64,000 bases of DNA, taken from positions 1 to 64,000 of the forward strand of contig NZ_JFHC01000010.1 in assembly GCF_000698595.1 (NCBI RefSeq), written 5' to 3'. The stretch is from Caballeronia glathei (lineage in GTDB: Bacteria; Pseudomonadota; Gammaproteobacteria; Burkholderiales; Burkholderiaceae). The notes below the pieces were generated by a model. That model did no database searches and had not been told where the DNA came from. It worked only from the letters and a program-made list of their open reading frames with translations. Position numbers and translations under genes: made by a program. Below are positions 9,217 through 17,136 of this stretch, in pieces; position 1 is the first letter of the stretch; every line of letters starts with the position of its first letter.

Positions 9217-9654
9217 ATGACTCACGTTCGAAATCTGCTGCTTGGCACGGCCTTTGCCGCCATCACGACAACCGCTTTCGCGCAGACGCAGCCCGCGCAG
9301 CCGACGGCCCCAGGCGCGGACGTCTCCGCCCAGATGTCGACGCAGATGCAGGCCGCCCCGGGCGTGCCGGGCGTGCAGCCGGAACGGCCGGCGCCGCAGG
9401 AACTCGTCGCGCCGGCGTCGAATGATCCGCTCGTCCAGAAGCGCAACGCGAATGCGCAGGCAAACGCGGAGTATCGCGCGTCGAAGAAGGCGTCGAAGGA
9501 GGAGCTGCGCGCAGCCAACAAGGACGCGAAGACGCAATACAAGGAACAGGTGCGCAACGCGAAGATCAACCGCAAGGCAGACAAGGCCGCCGCCACGGCC
9601 GAGCTGAACGCGGCCGAACCGCGCACGCCGAAGGACACGGGCCTGCAGCACTGA
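9217..9654 (+). CDS. Secreted Lys/Ala-rich protein of unknown function
   Basis: A 145-residue protein with a clear Sec signal peptide, cleavage likely after AFA near residue 22. The mature part starts with a Pro/Gln-rich stretch and continues into a highly charged helix rich in Lys, Ala, Asn and Glu (for example KASKEELRAANKDAK), a probable coiled coil. AGAGGAA precedes the ATG. The next gene encodes a shorter protein of the same design, so they look like a duplicated pair ending at one terminator. Automated annotation sometimes calls such proteins TolA-like because of composition; I see no TolA domain. Confidence 0.75.
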   Translation: MTHVRNLLLGTAFAAITTTAFAQTQPAQPTAPGADVSAQMSTQMQAAPGVPGVQPERPAPQELVAPASNDPLVQKRNANAQANAEYRASKKASKEELRAANKDAKTQYKEQVRNAKINRKADKAAATAELNAAEPRTPKDTGLQH

Positions 9655-9733
9655 GCCTCAGGCACTGAAGCGTAGCGAGACATGACGGCCGCAGCCCGGC
9701 GGCCGTGCCGTATCGAATCAGAGGGAGGTTCCG

Positions 9734-9994
9734 ATGAGCACGAAGACGAAAAAGCTGTGCGCCGCACTCATGGCCGGCGTGTTCGCCACGGCGGCGACGG
9801 CGTCGTTTGCCCAGACCAGCGCCGACACGCCGATGACGCACGCCGACAAGAAGGCGGCCAAGAAGCAGGCCGAAGCCGACAAGGACGCGGCCGTCGCGCA
9901 GGCGAAGGCCGACAAGAAGAAGACGGAAGCGCAATCGGAAGCGAACGAAGCCGCCGCCGATGCGAATCTGAAAAACGCGAAAAAGGCGCAGTAG
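9734..9994 (+). CDS. Small secreted Lys/Ala-rich protein, partner of the preceding gene
   Basis: An 86-residue protein with a signal peptide ending ASFAQ near residue 27. The mature 60 residues are almost entirely Lys, Ala, Asp, Glu and Gln in patterns like DKKAAKKQAEADKDAA, which predicts a long charged helix. GGGAGG lies before the ATG. Its signal peptide end and its composition resemble the gene 80 bases upstream. A terminator follows at 10017. Function unknown. Confidence 0.75.
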   Translation: MSTKTKKLCAALMAGVFATAATASFAQTSADTPMTHADKKAAKKQAEADKDAAVAQAKADKKKTEAQSEANEAAADANLKNAKKAQ

Positions 9995-10016
9995 GCAGGC
10001 GCTGTTGCTTCTCCGG

Positions 10017-10045
10017 AGCCCGGTCTGTCGAAGACCGGGCTTTTT
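10017..10045 (+). terminator. Rho-independent terminator after the secreted-protein pair
   Basis: The arms AGCCCGGTC and GACCGGGCT enclose a short loop and are followed by TTTTTC. Confidence 0.88.
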
Positions 10046-10093
10046 CGTTCCCGGAGAGATGTTTTAGGGCCAAAAGCGTGACGTGACATGCAC

Positions 10094-10122
10094 TTGCGTG
10101 CGCGGGTTGTATGGATATACAG
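10094..10122 (+). promoter_or_regulatory. Promoter with overlapping LexA (SOS) box upstream of the helicase gene
   Basis: TTGTATGGATATACAG at 10107-10122 has the TTGT-N8-ACAG form and differs from the core LexA half sites of enterobacteria (CTGT-N8-ACAG) at one base. It overlaps a plausible -10 box TATACA (10116-10121) with a -35 TTGCGT (10094-10099) 16 bases upstream. LexA binding here would block transcription of the helicase until DNA damage. Transcription would start near 10128, which argues for the GTG at 10173 as the helicase start. Confidence 0.65.
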
Positions 10123-10172
10123 TGTGCGTCACTTCGACCCACGAACGACGCTCCTCGCCCCGGCCCATCCCC

Positions 10173-12308
10173 GTGCTCACGCTCACCGACCCGACTCCCA
10201 CCGCCGATTCCGTCGCGACCCAGGTTGCCGCGTACCTCGCGAAACTCAACGACGCGCAGCGCGAAGCCGTCGAATTCGGCACGCAGGAAGCGGGCGCTGC
10301 CGCCGGGCCCCTGCTCGTGATCGCGGGTGCGGGTTCCGGCAAGACCAATACGCTCGCGCACCGGGTCGCGCATCTGCTGGTGAAGGGCGCCGATCCGCAC
10401 CGCATCCTGCTCCTGACGTTTTCCCGCCGCGCCGCGGTCGAGATGACACGGCGCGTGTCGCGCATCGCCATCAACGCGCTCGGCAGCAGAAGCGCGATCG
10501 CGCAGGGGCTCACGTGGTCCGGCACGTTTCACAGCGTCGGCGCGCGCCTTCTGCGTGATTACGCGGATCTCGTCGGGCTGTCGCCGTCGTTCACCATCAA
10601 CGACCGTGAAGATTCCGCCGATCTCATGAATCTCGTGCGGCATGAACTCGGGCTGTCGGCGAAGGAGAAGCGCTTTCCCGCCAAATCGACGTGTTTCGCG
10701 ATCTATTCGCGCGTGGTGAACACGGGCGCGACACTCGCCACCGTGCTCGATCAGGCGTATCCGTGGTGCCGCGAATGGGAGCCCGACCTGCGCCGGCTCT
10801 TCGCCGCGTACGTGAACGCCAAGCAGTTGCAAAGCGTGCTCGACTACGACGACCTGCTGCTCTACTGGTCGCACCTTGCCGCCGAGCCGTCCGTCGCGGC
10901 CGATCTGTCGAGCCGCTTCGATCACGTGCTCGTCGACGAGTATCAGGACACCAACAAGCTCCAGGCGTCCATCCTTCTCTCGATGAAACCGGACGGGCGC
11001 GGCCTGACCGTCGTCGGCGACGATGCGCAGTCCATCTATTCGTTTCGCGGCGCGACCGTGCGCAACATCCTCGATTTCCCGAATCACTTCGATCCGCCCG
11101 CGAAATGCGTGACGCTCGAGCGCAACTACCGCTCGACGCAGCCGATTCTCGAGGCATCGAATGCGGTGATCGGGCTCGCGTCCGAGCGCTACACGAAGAA
11201 CCTGTGGACGGACAAGGCGTCGGCGCAGAAGCCGCGCATCGTTTCAGTGGCCGACGAGGCCGATCAGGCGCGCTATGTCGTCGAGAAGGTGTTGGAAGCG
11301 CGCGAGGCCGGCATGACGCTCAAGTCGCAGGCCGTGCTGTTTCGCGCCGCGCATCACAGCGCGGCGCTCGAGATCGAGCTCACGCGCCGCAATATCCCGT
11401 TCGTGAAGTTCGGCGGGCTGAAGTTTCTGGATTCGGTGCACGTGAAGGACGTGCTCGCCGTGCTGCGCTGGGCGGAGAATCCGCGTGACCGCGTGGCCGG
11501 GTTTCGGGTCGTGCAGCTGCTGCCGGGCATCGGGCCCGCCATCGCGGGGCGCGTGCTGGACAGGGTGGCGGAGCAGGGCGGCTCGACGGGCGATGCGCCG
11601 CAGGCGCTCGCGGCCTTCGCCGCGCCCGCGCGGGCGAGCGAGGACTGGCCCCGGTTCGTCGCGCTGATGGCGAAGGTCTGCGGGCGCGAGACCGGCTGGC
11701 CCGCCGAATTCGAGATGATCCGGCGCTGGTACGAGCCGCATCTGGAGCGCAATCACGAAGATGCCGCCATCCGCCACGGCGACGTGCTGCAGATGGAGAG
11801 CATCGCGTCCACGTATCCGACGCGCGAGCGCTTTCTCACCGAGCTCACGCTCGATCCGCCCGACGCGACGAGCGACGAGTCCGGCGTGCCGCTGATCGAC
11901 GAGGACTATCTGATTCTTTCCACGATTCATTCGGCGAAGGGCCAGGAGTGGCGCAACGTGTTCGTGCTCAATGGCGTCGACGGGTGCATTCCGTCCGACC
12001 TCGGCACGGGCAGCGACGAGGAGATCGACGAGGAGCGGCGGCTGCTGTATGTCGCGATGACGCGGGCGAAGGAGGACCTGCACATCGTTACGCCGCAGCG
12101 GTTCTACGTGCACAACCAGACGCATCTGGGCGACAGGCACGTGTGGGCGTCGCGCACGCGGTTCATTCCGGCTCAGCTGATGGACGCGTTCGAGGCGTGC
12201 GCCTGGCCGCCGGTGCCGGTGGCCGCGGCCCCCACCGCGGCGGGGCTGGCGGCGGCCGCGCGGGCGAAGATCGATATCGCGGCGCGGCTCAAGGGGATGT
12301 GGGAGTAG
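10173..12308 (+). CDS. UvrD/Rep-family ATP-dependent DNA helicase
   Basis: About 711 residues with the superfamily 1 helicase motifs in order: Walker A AGAGSGKT (51-58), a TFSRRAA segment (Ia), DEYQDTN (Walker B/II), VVGDDAQSIYSFRGA (III), ERNYRST (IV), TIHSAKGQEW (V) and VAMTRAKEDL (VI). Such enzymes unwind DNA 3' to 5' using ATP in repair and in removal of blocks to replication. UvrD and Rep are the nearest relatives, but sequence alone does not say which role applies. The GTG at 10173 lies after the predicted transcription start; a GTG at 10083 lies before it. The LexA box suggests SOS control, as for E. coli uvrD. Confidence 0.85.
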   Translation: MLTLTDPTPTADSVATQVAAYLAKLNDAQREAVEFGTQEAGAAAGPLLVIAGAGSGKTNTLAHRVAHLLVKGADPHRILLLTFSRRAAVEMTRRVSRIAINALGSRSAIAQGLTWSGTFHSVGARLLRDYADLVGLSPSFTINDREDSADLMNLVRHELGLSAKEKRFPAKSTCFAIYSRVVNTGATLATVLDQAYPWCREWEPDLRRLFAAYVNAKQLQSVLDYDDLLLYWSHLAAEPSVAADLSSRFDHVLVDEYQDTNKLQASILLSMKPDGRGLTVVGDDAQSIYSFRGATVRNILDFPNHFDPPAKCVTLERNYRSTQPILEASNAVIGLASERYTKNLWTDKASAQKPRIVSVADEADQARYVVEKVLEAREAGMTLKSQAVLFRAAHHSAALEIELTRRNIPFVKFGGLKFLDSVHVKDVLAVLRWAENPRDRVAGFRVVQLLPGIGPAIAGRVLDRVAEQGGSTGDAPQALAAFAAPARASEDWPRFVALMAKVCGRETGWPAEFEMIRRWYEPHLERNHEDAAIRHGDVLQMESIASTYPTRERFLTELTLDPPDATSDESGVPLIDEDYLILSTIHSAKGQEWRNVFVLNGVDGCIPSDLGTGSDEEIDEERRLLYVAMTRAKEDLHIVTPQRFYVHNQTHLGDRHVWASRTRFIPAQLMDAFEACAWPPVPVAAAPTAAGLAAAARAKIDIAARLKGMWE

Positions 12309-12466
12309 GGCTTGCTCCCCTCCGGTTGCAGACGCGTGCAGGAGCGTGCAGGCGCGGTTGCCCGCGCCCAGTCAGGCTCGACGACGTAATGGCGTGCCGG
12401 AGCCCGACTTGTCCTGAACCCCGGCGGCAATCGCGTCGCCGTCTGCTTGCGGCGCGGCCAAACCCC

Positions 12467-13231
12467 TCACCGCGGCGCGCGCGACGTCTTCGGCGCCTTC
12501 GGCGGCGGCACGAAGATGCTGCGCAGCCATCCGGCGAATCGCGTGAAGCCGTCGTAGGGCTCTTCGACAAAAAGCTCGGGCCTCACCGAGCGCAGGTATT
12601 CCAGCACCTGCTGCGCCTCCTGCTTCTGAATCGAGCCGTGGAAAATGCCGAGCCGCAGCAGGCACCGCAATTCGCCCAGCTTTTCGCGCGCATTCGACCC
12701 CACGCTGTGTTCCACGGCGATCTTCGTCTCGTAGACGCGCTGACGCAGCGAGTCGGCCAGCCGCCAGGCGGGCGTCTGCATCCTCTCCTCGACCTCGGTG
12801 ATATCCATGGCCGCGGACTTGATCTGCGAGGCGAGCACGTCGATCTGGGACATGTCGCCCTTCGCCTCGGTGACGATCGCCGTCGCCCACGCACGCGACG
12901 CCTTGACCAGGTCCTCGGCCGTCCAGTCGGAGCGGATCGCGAAACTGAAGCCGTGTTCGGCCGCCTGACGGATCAGGATTTCGACGACATCCGGAAATTC
13001 CTTGTCGAGCGCGCGCTTTGCCCAGGCGTACTGGCCGTGCTGCAGCATGCGCTGGACGGCCTGCTCGGTGAGCGGCGTGGGGTTGTCCAGGAGTTTCGCG
13101 CGGAGGAAGTCCTCGAAAGACGGCGTGACGAATTGCGGATCGATCTTGAGCGAAAGACGAACGAACGCCTCGAAGTCACGATGCAGCGAAGCAATCGTCT
13201 CGTCGCGAAGCGAAAGGGTGATTTGACGCAT
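12467..13231 (-). CDS. Conserved-looking protein of unknown function, 254 residues
   Basis: I do not recognise this family. It is soluble, with no signal peptide or membrane segment. The start (ITLSLRDETIASLHRDFEAF) is reminiscent of a ribbon-helix-helix or amphipathic segment, but this is a weak likeness. Most of the rest is predicted helical and rich in charged residues, for example around DVLASQIKSAAMDITEVEER. The tail is proline- and basic-rich (PPPKAPKTSRAPR). GGAACC precedes the ATG. It faces the helicase gene tail to tail and is separated from azlCD, so it is probably transcribed alone. Codon use is ordinary for the window, which supports a real gene. Confidence 0.7.
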   Translation of the reverse strand: MRQITLSLRDETIASLHRDFEAFVRLSLKIDPQFVTPSFEDFLRAKLLDNPTPLTEQAVQRMLQHGQYAWAKRALDKEFPDVVEILIRQAAEHGFSFAIRSDWTAEDLVKASRAWATAIVTEAKGDMSQIDVLASQIKSAAMDITEVEERMQTPAWRLADSLRQRVYETKIAVEHSVGSNAREKLGELRCLLRLGIFHGSIQKQEAQQVLEYLRSVRPELFVEEPYDGFTRFAGWLRSIFVPPPKAPKTSRAPR

Positions 13232-13372
13232 GATGGTTCCCGGTTCCGCGCTCAGAGCGAAGCTGATGGCGGGAGTACAGTCGGCGCCGCCCCGCGGGCG
13301 GAGGCCATTCGTCTCTTATAACGGCGCGTTCGCCGGGAACTTGAGGGTTTTCGAGAGGGTTTTCATCCGCCG

Positions 13373-13723
13373 CTAGGCGACGACGACCAGTTGCCAGAAG
13401 AAAAATACCGCCAGCGACACCGCGATCGTCAGGAGCGGCCGGCGCGTCGCGATGCAGACCGCCACCGCGACCACCGCCGCCACGAGCTGCGAATTGCGCC
13501 ACGTCAGCTCGGCGCCGCCGCCGTGGGGCGAGACGGTCATCGGCACGATGATCGCCGTGAGGACCGTCACCGGCACGAAGGAGAGCGCGGTTCGCACGAG
13601 CGGCGGGAACGCCAGCCTCTCGCCCAGCACGAACACGGCGGCGCGAATCGCATAGGTCACGAGCGCCATGCCGAGGATCAGGAACACGTAGTTCGCGGAA
13701 AGCGTCTGGGTCAGTGCGTTCAT
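13373..13723 (-). CDS. azlD: AzlD family branched-chain amino acid exporter, small subunit
   Basis: A 116-residue membrane protein with about four hydrophobic segments and the AzlD signature region LVTYAIRAAVFVLGERL near the start. AzlD works with AzlC as a two-part exporter (LIV-E family) for branched-chain amino acids and analogues. The ATG at 13723 overlaps the azlC stop by four bases (ATGA), a sign of translational coupling. Confidence 0.9.
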   Translation of the reverse strand: MNALTQTLSANYVFLILGMALVTYAIRAAVFVLGERLAFPPLVRTALSFVPVTVLTAIIVPMTVSPHGGGAELTWRNSQLVAAVVAVAVCIATRRPLLTIAVSLAVFFFWQLVVVA

Positions 13724-14451
13724 TGCGGGCGCTCCTGGGTGCGGGGGCGGGTTTCGATCATCGTCAGAATCATGCCGACCGCGACGCCCGCGAGCACCGC
13801 CGCCAGCAGCCCGAGCTTGTATGGCCAGCCCTGCCAGGCGAACGAGAGCACGCCCGCCGCCAGCGACGCGGCCACGAACCGCATGGCGACCAGTTGCGGC
13901 ACGACGATCGCGATGAACGTGGCGACCATCGCGAAGTCGAGCCCGAGCGACTGCAAGCCGGGAAACGCGGCGCCGAAGAGCAGGCCGGCAAGCGTCCAGA
14001 GCTGCCAGTTCAGGTACATCGCGACGCCGGAGCCCAGGAAATAGTACGGCCCGGTCTGACCGGCGGGGCGCTTCTGGTAGTGCGCGTAGACGACGGCGAA
14101 CACCTCGTCGGTCATCAGCGCGCCGAGCGTCCAGCGCCAGCGCGCGGGCAGATGCGCGACGTAGGGCCCGAGCGTCGCGGAATAGAGGATGTGGCGCAGG
14201 TTGACGATGAACGTCGTCGCCCAGATGACGGCGAAGCTCGCGTGGCCGGCGATCAGCCCGACCGCGATGAACTGGGCCGAGCCCGCGAAGACGGCGAGCG
14301 ACATCAGCTGGCCATGCCACAGGTTGAGCGGGCTCGCGGTCACGAGCGTGCCGAAAATGACGCCGAAGGGCGCCGCGCCGACCATCATCGGGATCGTGTC
14401 GCGGGCGCCGGCGGCGAATTCGCTGAGAGTGTTGCCAGACGATGCTTTCAA
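13720..14451 (-). CDS. azlC: AzlC family branched-chain amino acid exporter, large subunit
   Basis: A 243-residue protein with six or more membrane segments. The family motif GAAPFGVIFGTL lies near residue 25, and FAGSAQF and NLRHILYSA further on. It forms the core of the AzlCD exporter in the inner membrane. It starts with TTG at 14451: AGGAGG stands five bases before it, a very strong ribosome site that offsets the weak start codon, and no ATG fits the conserved beginning. The AraC-type regulator ends 96 bases upstream on the same strand. Confidence 0.9.
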   Translation of the reverse strand: MKASSGNTLSEFAAGARDTIPMMVGAAPFGVIFGTLVTASPLNLWHGQLMSLAVFAGSAQFIAVGLIAGHASFAVIWATTFIVNLRHILYSATLGPYVAHLPARWRWTLGALMTDEVFAVVYAHYQKRPAGQTGPYYFLGSGVAMYLNWQLWTLAGLLFGAAFPGLQSLGLDFAMVATFIAIVVPQLVAMRFVAASLAAGVLSFAWQGWPYKLGLLAAVLAGVAVGMILTMIETRPRTQERPQ

Positions 14452-14547
14452 GATTTCCTCCTAGGCTAGCGAGGATAGGGCGCACGGGCCGCGGGCGCTT
14501 GTACGTTCTTGCGGTATCTCGCGTCCGGCCGGAAATCTGGAACGCGC

Positions 14548-15369
14548 CTAGCGCCAGCGTCCCGGCGGCACGCCGTACGCGCGCCTGAAATGCCGCGTGA
14601 AATGGCTCTGGTCGGTGAAGCCGCTCGCGGCCGCGACCTCCGTCACCGATACCCCCGCGCGCAACGCGCCGAGCGCGCGCGCGAGCCGCATCTGGTTGCG
14701 CCACGCGTGCGGCGCGAGCCCGGTGCCGCGCGTGAAGAGCCGCGCGGCGTGAAACGCCGACAACCCGACGCTCGCGGCGAGTTGCGCCAGCGTGACGGGC
14801 GCGGTGAGATCGTCGGTGAGACGCGCTTTCATTGCCTCGACGCGCACCGCATCGCTCGTGAGCTTCGCGACGGCGGGGCGCGCGCCCGCGTGCCGCGCGA
14901 GCAGCGTGGACAGCGCGTCGAGCAGCGCGGTTTCGGCGGCGAGCGGGTCGGCGCCGGCTTCGAGCGCCCGGTGCGCGAGCGCGAGCCGGCGGGCGAGGTC
15001 GCCGTCGCGGATGATGTCGGTCGGGAACCACGGCAGCGGCTCGCTGCGTGCGGAAATCTCGCCGGCAAGCTGCTGCACGAACTCCACCGGCAGATAGAAC
15101 ACGCGATAGCGCCAGCCCGCGTCGACCGCCCGCGCGCCCGTATGCAGCTCGCCGGGGTTGATGACGGGCACCGAGCCGGCCTCGGCCACGTAGTGCGAGC
15201 CCTGGTAGTCGTAGCATTCCGCGCCCGCCTCGATCACGGGCACCGTGTAGGCGTCGTGCCAGTGCGGCGTGAACGAGTGATCGTGATATTCGGCGGTGAG
15301 CATGTCCGCGCCGGGCGCGAGCGGCGAGCGCCAGTAGCGCGCGGAATCGCTGAATCGGTGGGCGGTCAT
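14548..15369 (-). CDS. AraC family transcriptional regulator
   Basis: A 273-residue protein with an N-terminal cupin-type ligand domain (HDHSFTPHWHDAYTVPV near 30-46, the usual metal or ligand pocket pattern) and a C-terminal double helix-turn-helix, with LAASVGLSAFHAARLF as the first and FTDQSHFTRHFRRAYGVPPGRW as the second. It lies just upstream of azlCD on the same strand, and many azlC genes are paired with such regulators, so control of the exporter is likely. The ATG at 15369 has GGAAG upstream; a TTG at 15396 is an alternative. Confidence 0.87.
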   Translation of the reverse strand: MTAHRFSDSARYWRSPLAPGADMLTAEYHDHSFTPHWHDAYTVPVIEAGAECYDYQGSHYVAEAGSVPVINPGELHTGARAVDAGWRYRVFYLPVEFVQQLAGEISARSEPLPWFPTDIIRDGDLARRLALAHRALEAGADPLAAETALLDALSTLLARHAGARPAVAKLTSDAVRVEAMKARLTDDLTAPVTLAQLAASVGLSAFHAARLFTRGTGLAPHAWRNQMRLARALGALRAGVSVTEVAAASGFTDQSHFTRHFRRAYGVPPGRWR

Positions 15370-15459
15370 GGCGGCGGTTCTTCCAGGGTCAGCCAATGAT
15401 CTTACACGCCGCGCGCTTTTCAGCGGCTGCCTGCAAACGCGACGTGACCGGGCGTGCCG

Positions 15460-15930
15460 TCATTTCAGCGGGATCGTCGTGCCTTCGGGCATCGGCACGG
15501 CCGTCACGCTGTTCTTCGCGCTGCCGGTGGCGATCCGGTCGCTGTAGGTCAGATAGACGAGCGTGTTGCGCTTGGCATCGACGACCCGCACCACGTGCAG
15601 CGTCTTGAAAATGAGCGACATGCGGTCGGTGAACACGTCCTGCTTCTGCTTGAGCGGCTCGGCGATCTTGATCGGCCCGACCTGGCGGCACGCGATCGAC
15701 GCTTCCGTCGGATCCTCGGCGATGCCGAGCGTGCCCTTCACGCCGCCCGTGCGCGCCCGCGACACGTAGCACGTGACGCCCGTCACGAGCGGATCGTCGT
15801 AGGCTTCGACGCTCACGCGGTCCGAGCCCGTGAAGCGGAAATTGGTGTTGACGCTCGCGATCTCCTCGGCGCGCGCGAGCGGCGCCCAGAGCACACCGAG
15901 CACGGAGGCGGCGAAAAGAGCGCGTTTCAT
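15460..15930 (-). CDS. creA: CreA family periplasmic protein
   Basis: A 156-residue protein with a signal peptide ending LARAEE (cleavage near 22). The mature protein matches the CreA family, with FTGSDRVSVEAYDDP followed by GVTCYVSRARTGG and the cysteine of ASIACRQVGPI; the two cysteines may form a disulfide. CreA sits beside creBCD in enterobacteria but its biochemical role is unknown, and no creBCD is present here. The ATG at 15930 starts the signal peptide. A TACAAT box at 15963-15968 on the minus strand may be its -10 element. Confidence 0.85.
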   Translation of the reverse strand: MKRALFAASVLGVLWAPLARAEEIASVNTNFRFTGSDRVSVEAYDDPLVTGVTCYVSRARTGGVKGTLGIAEDPTEASIACRQVGPIKIAEPLKQKQDVFTDRMSLIFKTLHVVRVVDAKRNTLVYLTYSDRIATGSAKNSVTAVPMPEGTTIPLK

Positions 15931-15942
15931 CGGAATCCTTCG

Positions 15943-15980
15943 GAAAAAGAAAAAGGCGCCGTATTGTAACGACGCCTTTG
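15943..15980 (-). terminator. Rho-independent terminator after the 24-residue membrane protein gene
   Basis: On the minus strand, AAAGGCG pairs with CGCCTTT around a 14-base loop (with two further inner pairs) and leads into TTTTTCTTTTT. It lies between the microprotein gene and creA, so it separates the two and supports a distinct upstream transcript. Confidence 0.65.
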
Positions 15981-16016
15981 ACGATACCGCGCTTTTTGCC
16001 GCTTCTCGCGGCTGTT

Positions 16017-16091
16017 TCAATGAAAAATCAGATACAGGATAACCAGGACGACCACCGGTACGCCAAGGAGCCAGCCGAGCAGATAAGGCAT
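16017..16091 (-). CDS. 24-residue single-pass membrane microprotein
   Basis: The frame MPYLLGWLLGVPVVVLVILYLIFH is 24 codons. It begins with a short polar start and is otherwise one hydrophobic helix with a Gly-Val-Pro kink, long enough to cross the inner membrane. GGAGGAAA lies about seven bases before the ATG, among the strongest ribosome sites in this window, and a terminator follows the stop. I do not recognise a named family; tiny hydrophobic proteins of this kind are often stress-induced or bind larger membrane proteins. Residues are written in two parts elsewhere to keep the motif short: start MPYLLGWLLG, end LYLIFH. Confidence 0.6.
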   Translation of the reverse strand: MPYLLGWLLGVPVVVLVILYLIFH

Positions 16092-16255
16092 TTTTGTTTC
16101 CTCCATTCATATTCTGGTTTCCGACGATTCCAGTATCGAGGCAGAGGAGTCTTGCAGATAGACGAGGCCGTCCGAATCGGGTGTAGGCGGCGTCCTATGT
16201 CGAGCTTGCTGAATGCTTGCAGCACGCCGCGCGATGCGTCAGACCCTTTCATTCG

Positions 16256-16996
16256 TCAGACGCGATCGGCTTTTTTCAGCGGCGCGCCGCGGTAAAGCGT
16301 CTGCACGTAGTCGAGATGCGCGCCGGAGGCCTCTCGTGCGCGCGCCGGATCGCGCGCGGTGATCGCGTCGAAGATCGCCTGATGCTGCGCGAGCAGGTTC
16401 GCTTCGACTTCGTCGTCGTAATCGACCAGACGGTGCGACGTGAGCATCGACTCGCGCACCAGTTCGTGCAGCCCGTGCATCACGTGCGCGAGGGCGACGT
16501 TGTGCGTGGCGTCGGCGATCGCCAGATGAAACGCCGCGTCCTTTTCCGCGATGCGCGTGCGCTTGGGTTCGGCGGCGGCCGCCTGCAGCGCGTCGAAGGC
16601 GGCGGCGATGCGTTCGAGATCGGCATCGGTGGCGCGCTCGGCGGCGTAGGCGGTCGAAAGCGTCTCGAGCCCGTGGCGCAGTTCGAGCACATCGGCGCTC
16701 GCGCCCGGATGGTGTTCCAGCAGCGTGGCGAGCGGAACGGAGACGAGCGGCGCGGTCACATCCGACACGACGAACCCGCCGCGCGCGACCGCCCGGATGA
16801 AGCCGTCGGACTCGAGCCGGATCAGCGCCTCGCGAAGCGACGGGCGCGACACGTTCAACTGCTCGGCCAGCTCGCGTTCCGCGGGCAACCGCTGGCCGGG
16901 CAGAAGCGTGCCGCTGGAAATGAGCGACCTGATCTGTCCGGAGACGACGTCGGACAGACGCACGCGCGAGTACGAATGGACGGGCTGAAAGGTCAT
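16256..16996 (-). CDS. FadR-subfamily GntR regulator, likely the lutABC (lactate) repressor
   Basis: A 246-residue protein. The N-terminal GntR winged helix includes GQRLPAERELAEQLNVSRPSLREAL (about 34-58). The C-terminal all-helical FCD effector domain shows the metal-binding pattern with histidines in HLAIADATHN and GLHELV and a late QHQAIFDAI. It is divergent from lutABC, and this pairing is known for LldR/LutR lactate-responsive repressors. A perfect TTGGTC-A-GACCAA palindrome lies between the two starts. Lactate as the ligand is inferred from context. Confidence 0.85.
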   Translation of the reverse strand: MTFQPVHSYSRVRLSDVVSGQIRSLISSGTLLPGQRLPAERELAEQLNVSRPSLREALIRLESDGFIRAVARGGFVVSDVTAPLVSVPLATLLEHHPGASADVLELRHGLETLSTAYAAERATDADLERIAAAFDALQAAAAEPKRTRIAEKDAAFHLAIADATHNVALAHVMHGLHELVRESMLTSHRLVDYDDEVEANLLAQHQAIFDAITARDPARAREASGAHLDYVQTLYRGAPLKKADRV

Positions 16997-17078
16997 CGGT
17001 CAGTCATTTCGTGGCGATATAGAAGGGAATCCGGCGGATTGCCCTAGTTTGACACGAAAAGAGACAAACCTTAAAGTC

Positions 17079-17100
17079 TTGGTCAGACCAAGCTGACCAA
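17079..17100. promoter_or_regulatory. Palindromic operator between the GntR gene and lutA
   Basis: TTGGTCAGACCAA at 17079-17091 is a perfect 13-base inverted repeat of the TNGTNNNACNA type bound by FadR-family regulators. A further half site GACCAA follows at 17095-17100. Its position in the 140-base divergent region fits repression of lutABC and self-control. Confidence 0.7.
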
Positions 17101-17136
17101 ATCCCCGGCGCGGCGTAGAAAGCGAGTTCCCACTCC

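Noticed and set aside
16028-16252. 74-codon minus-strand frame overlapping the microprotein gene
   Set aside because: No ribosome site and no protein-like composition; the shorter 24-codon frame in another phase has a strong ribosome site and terminator.
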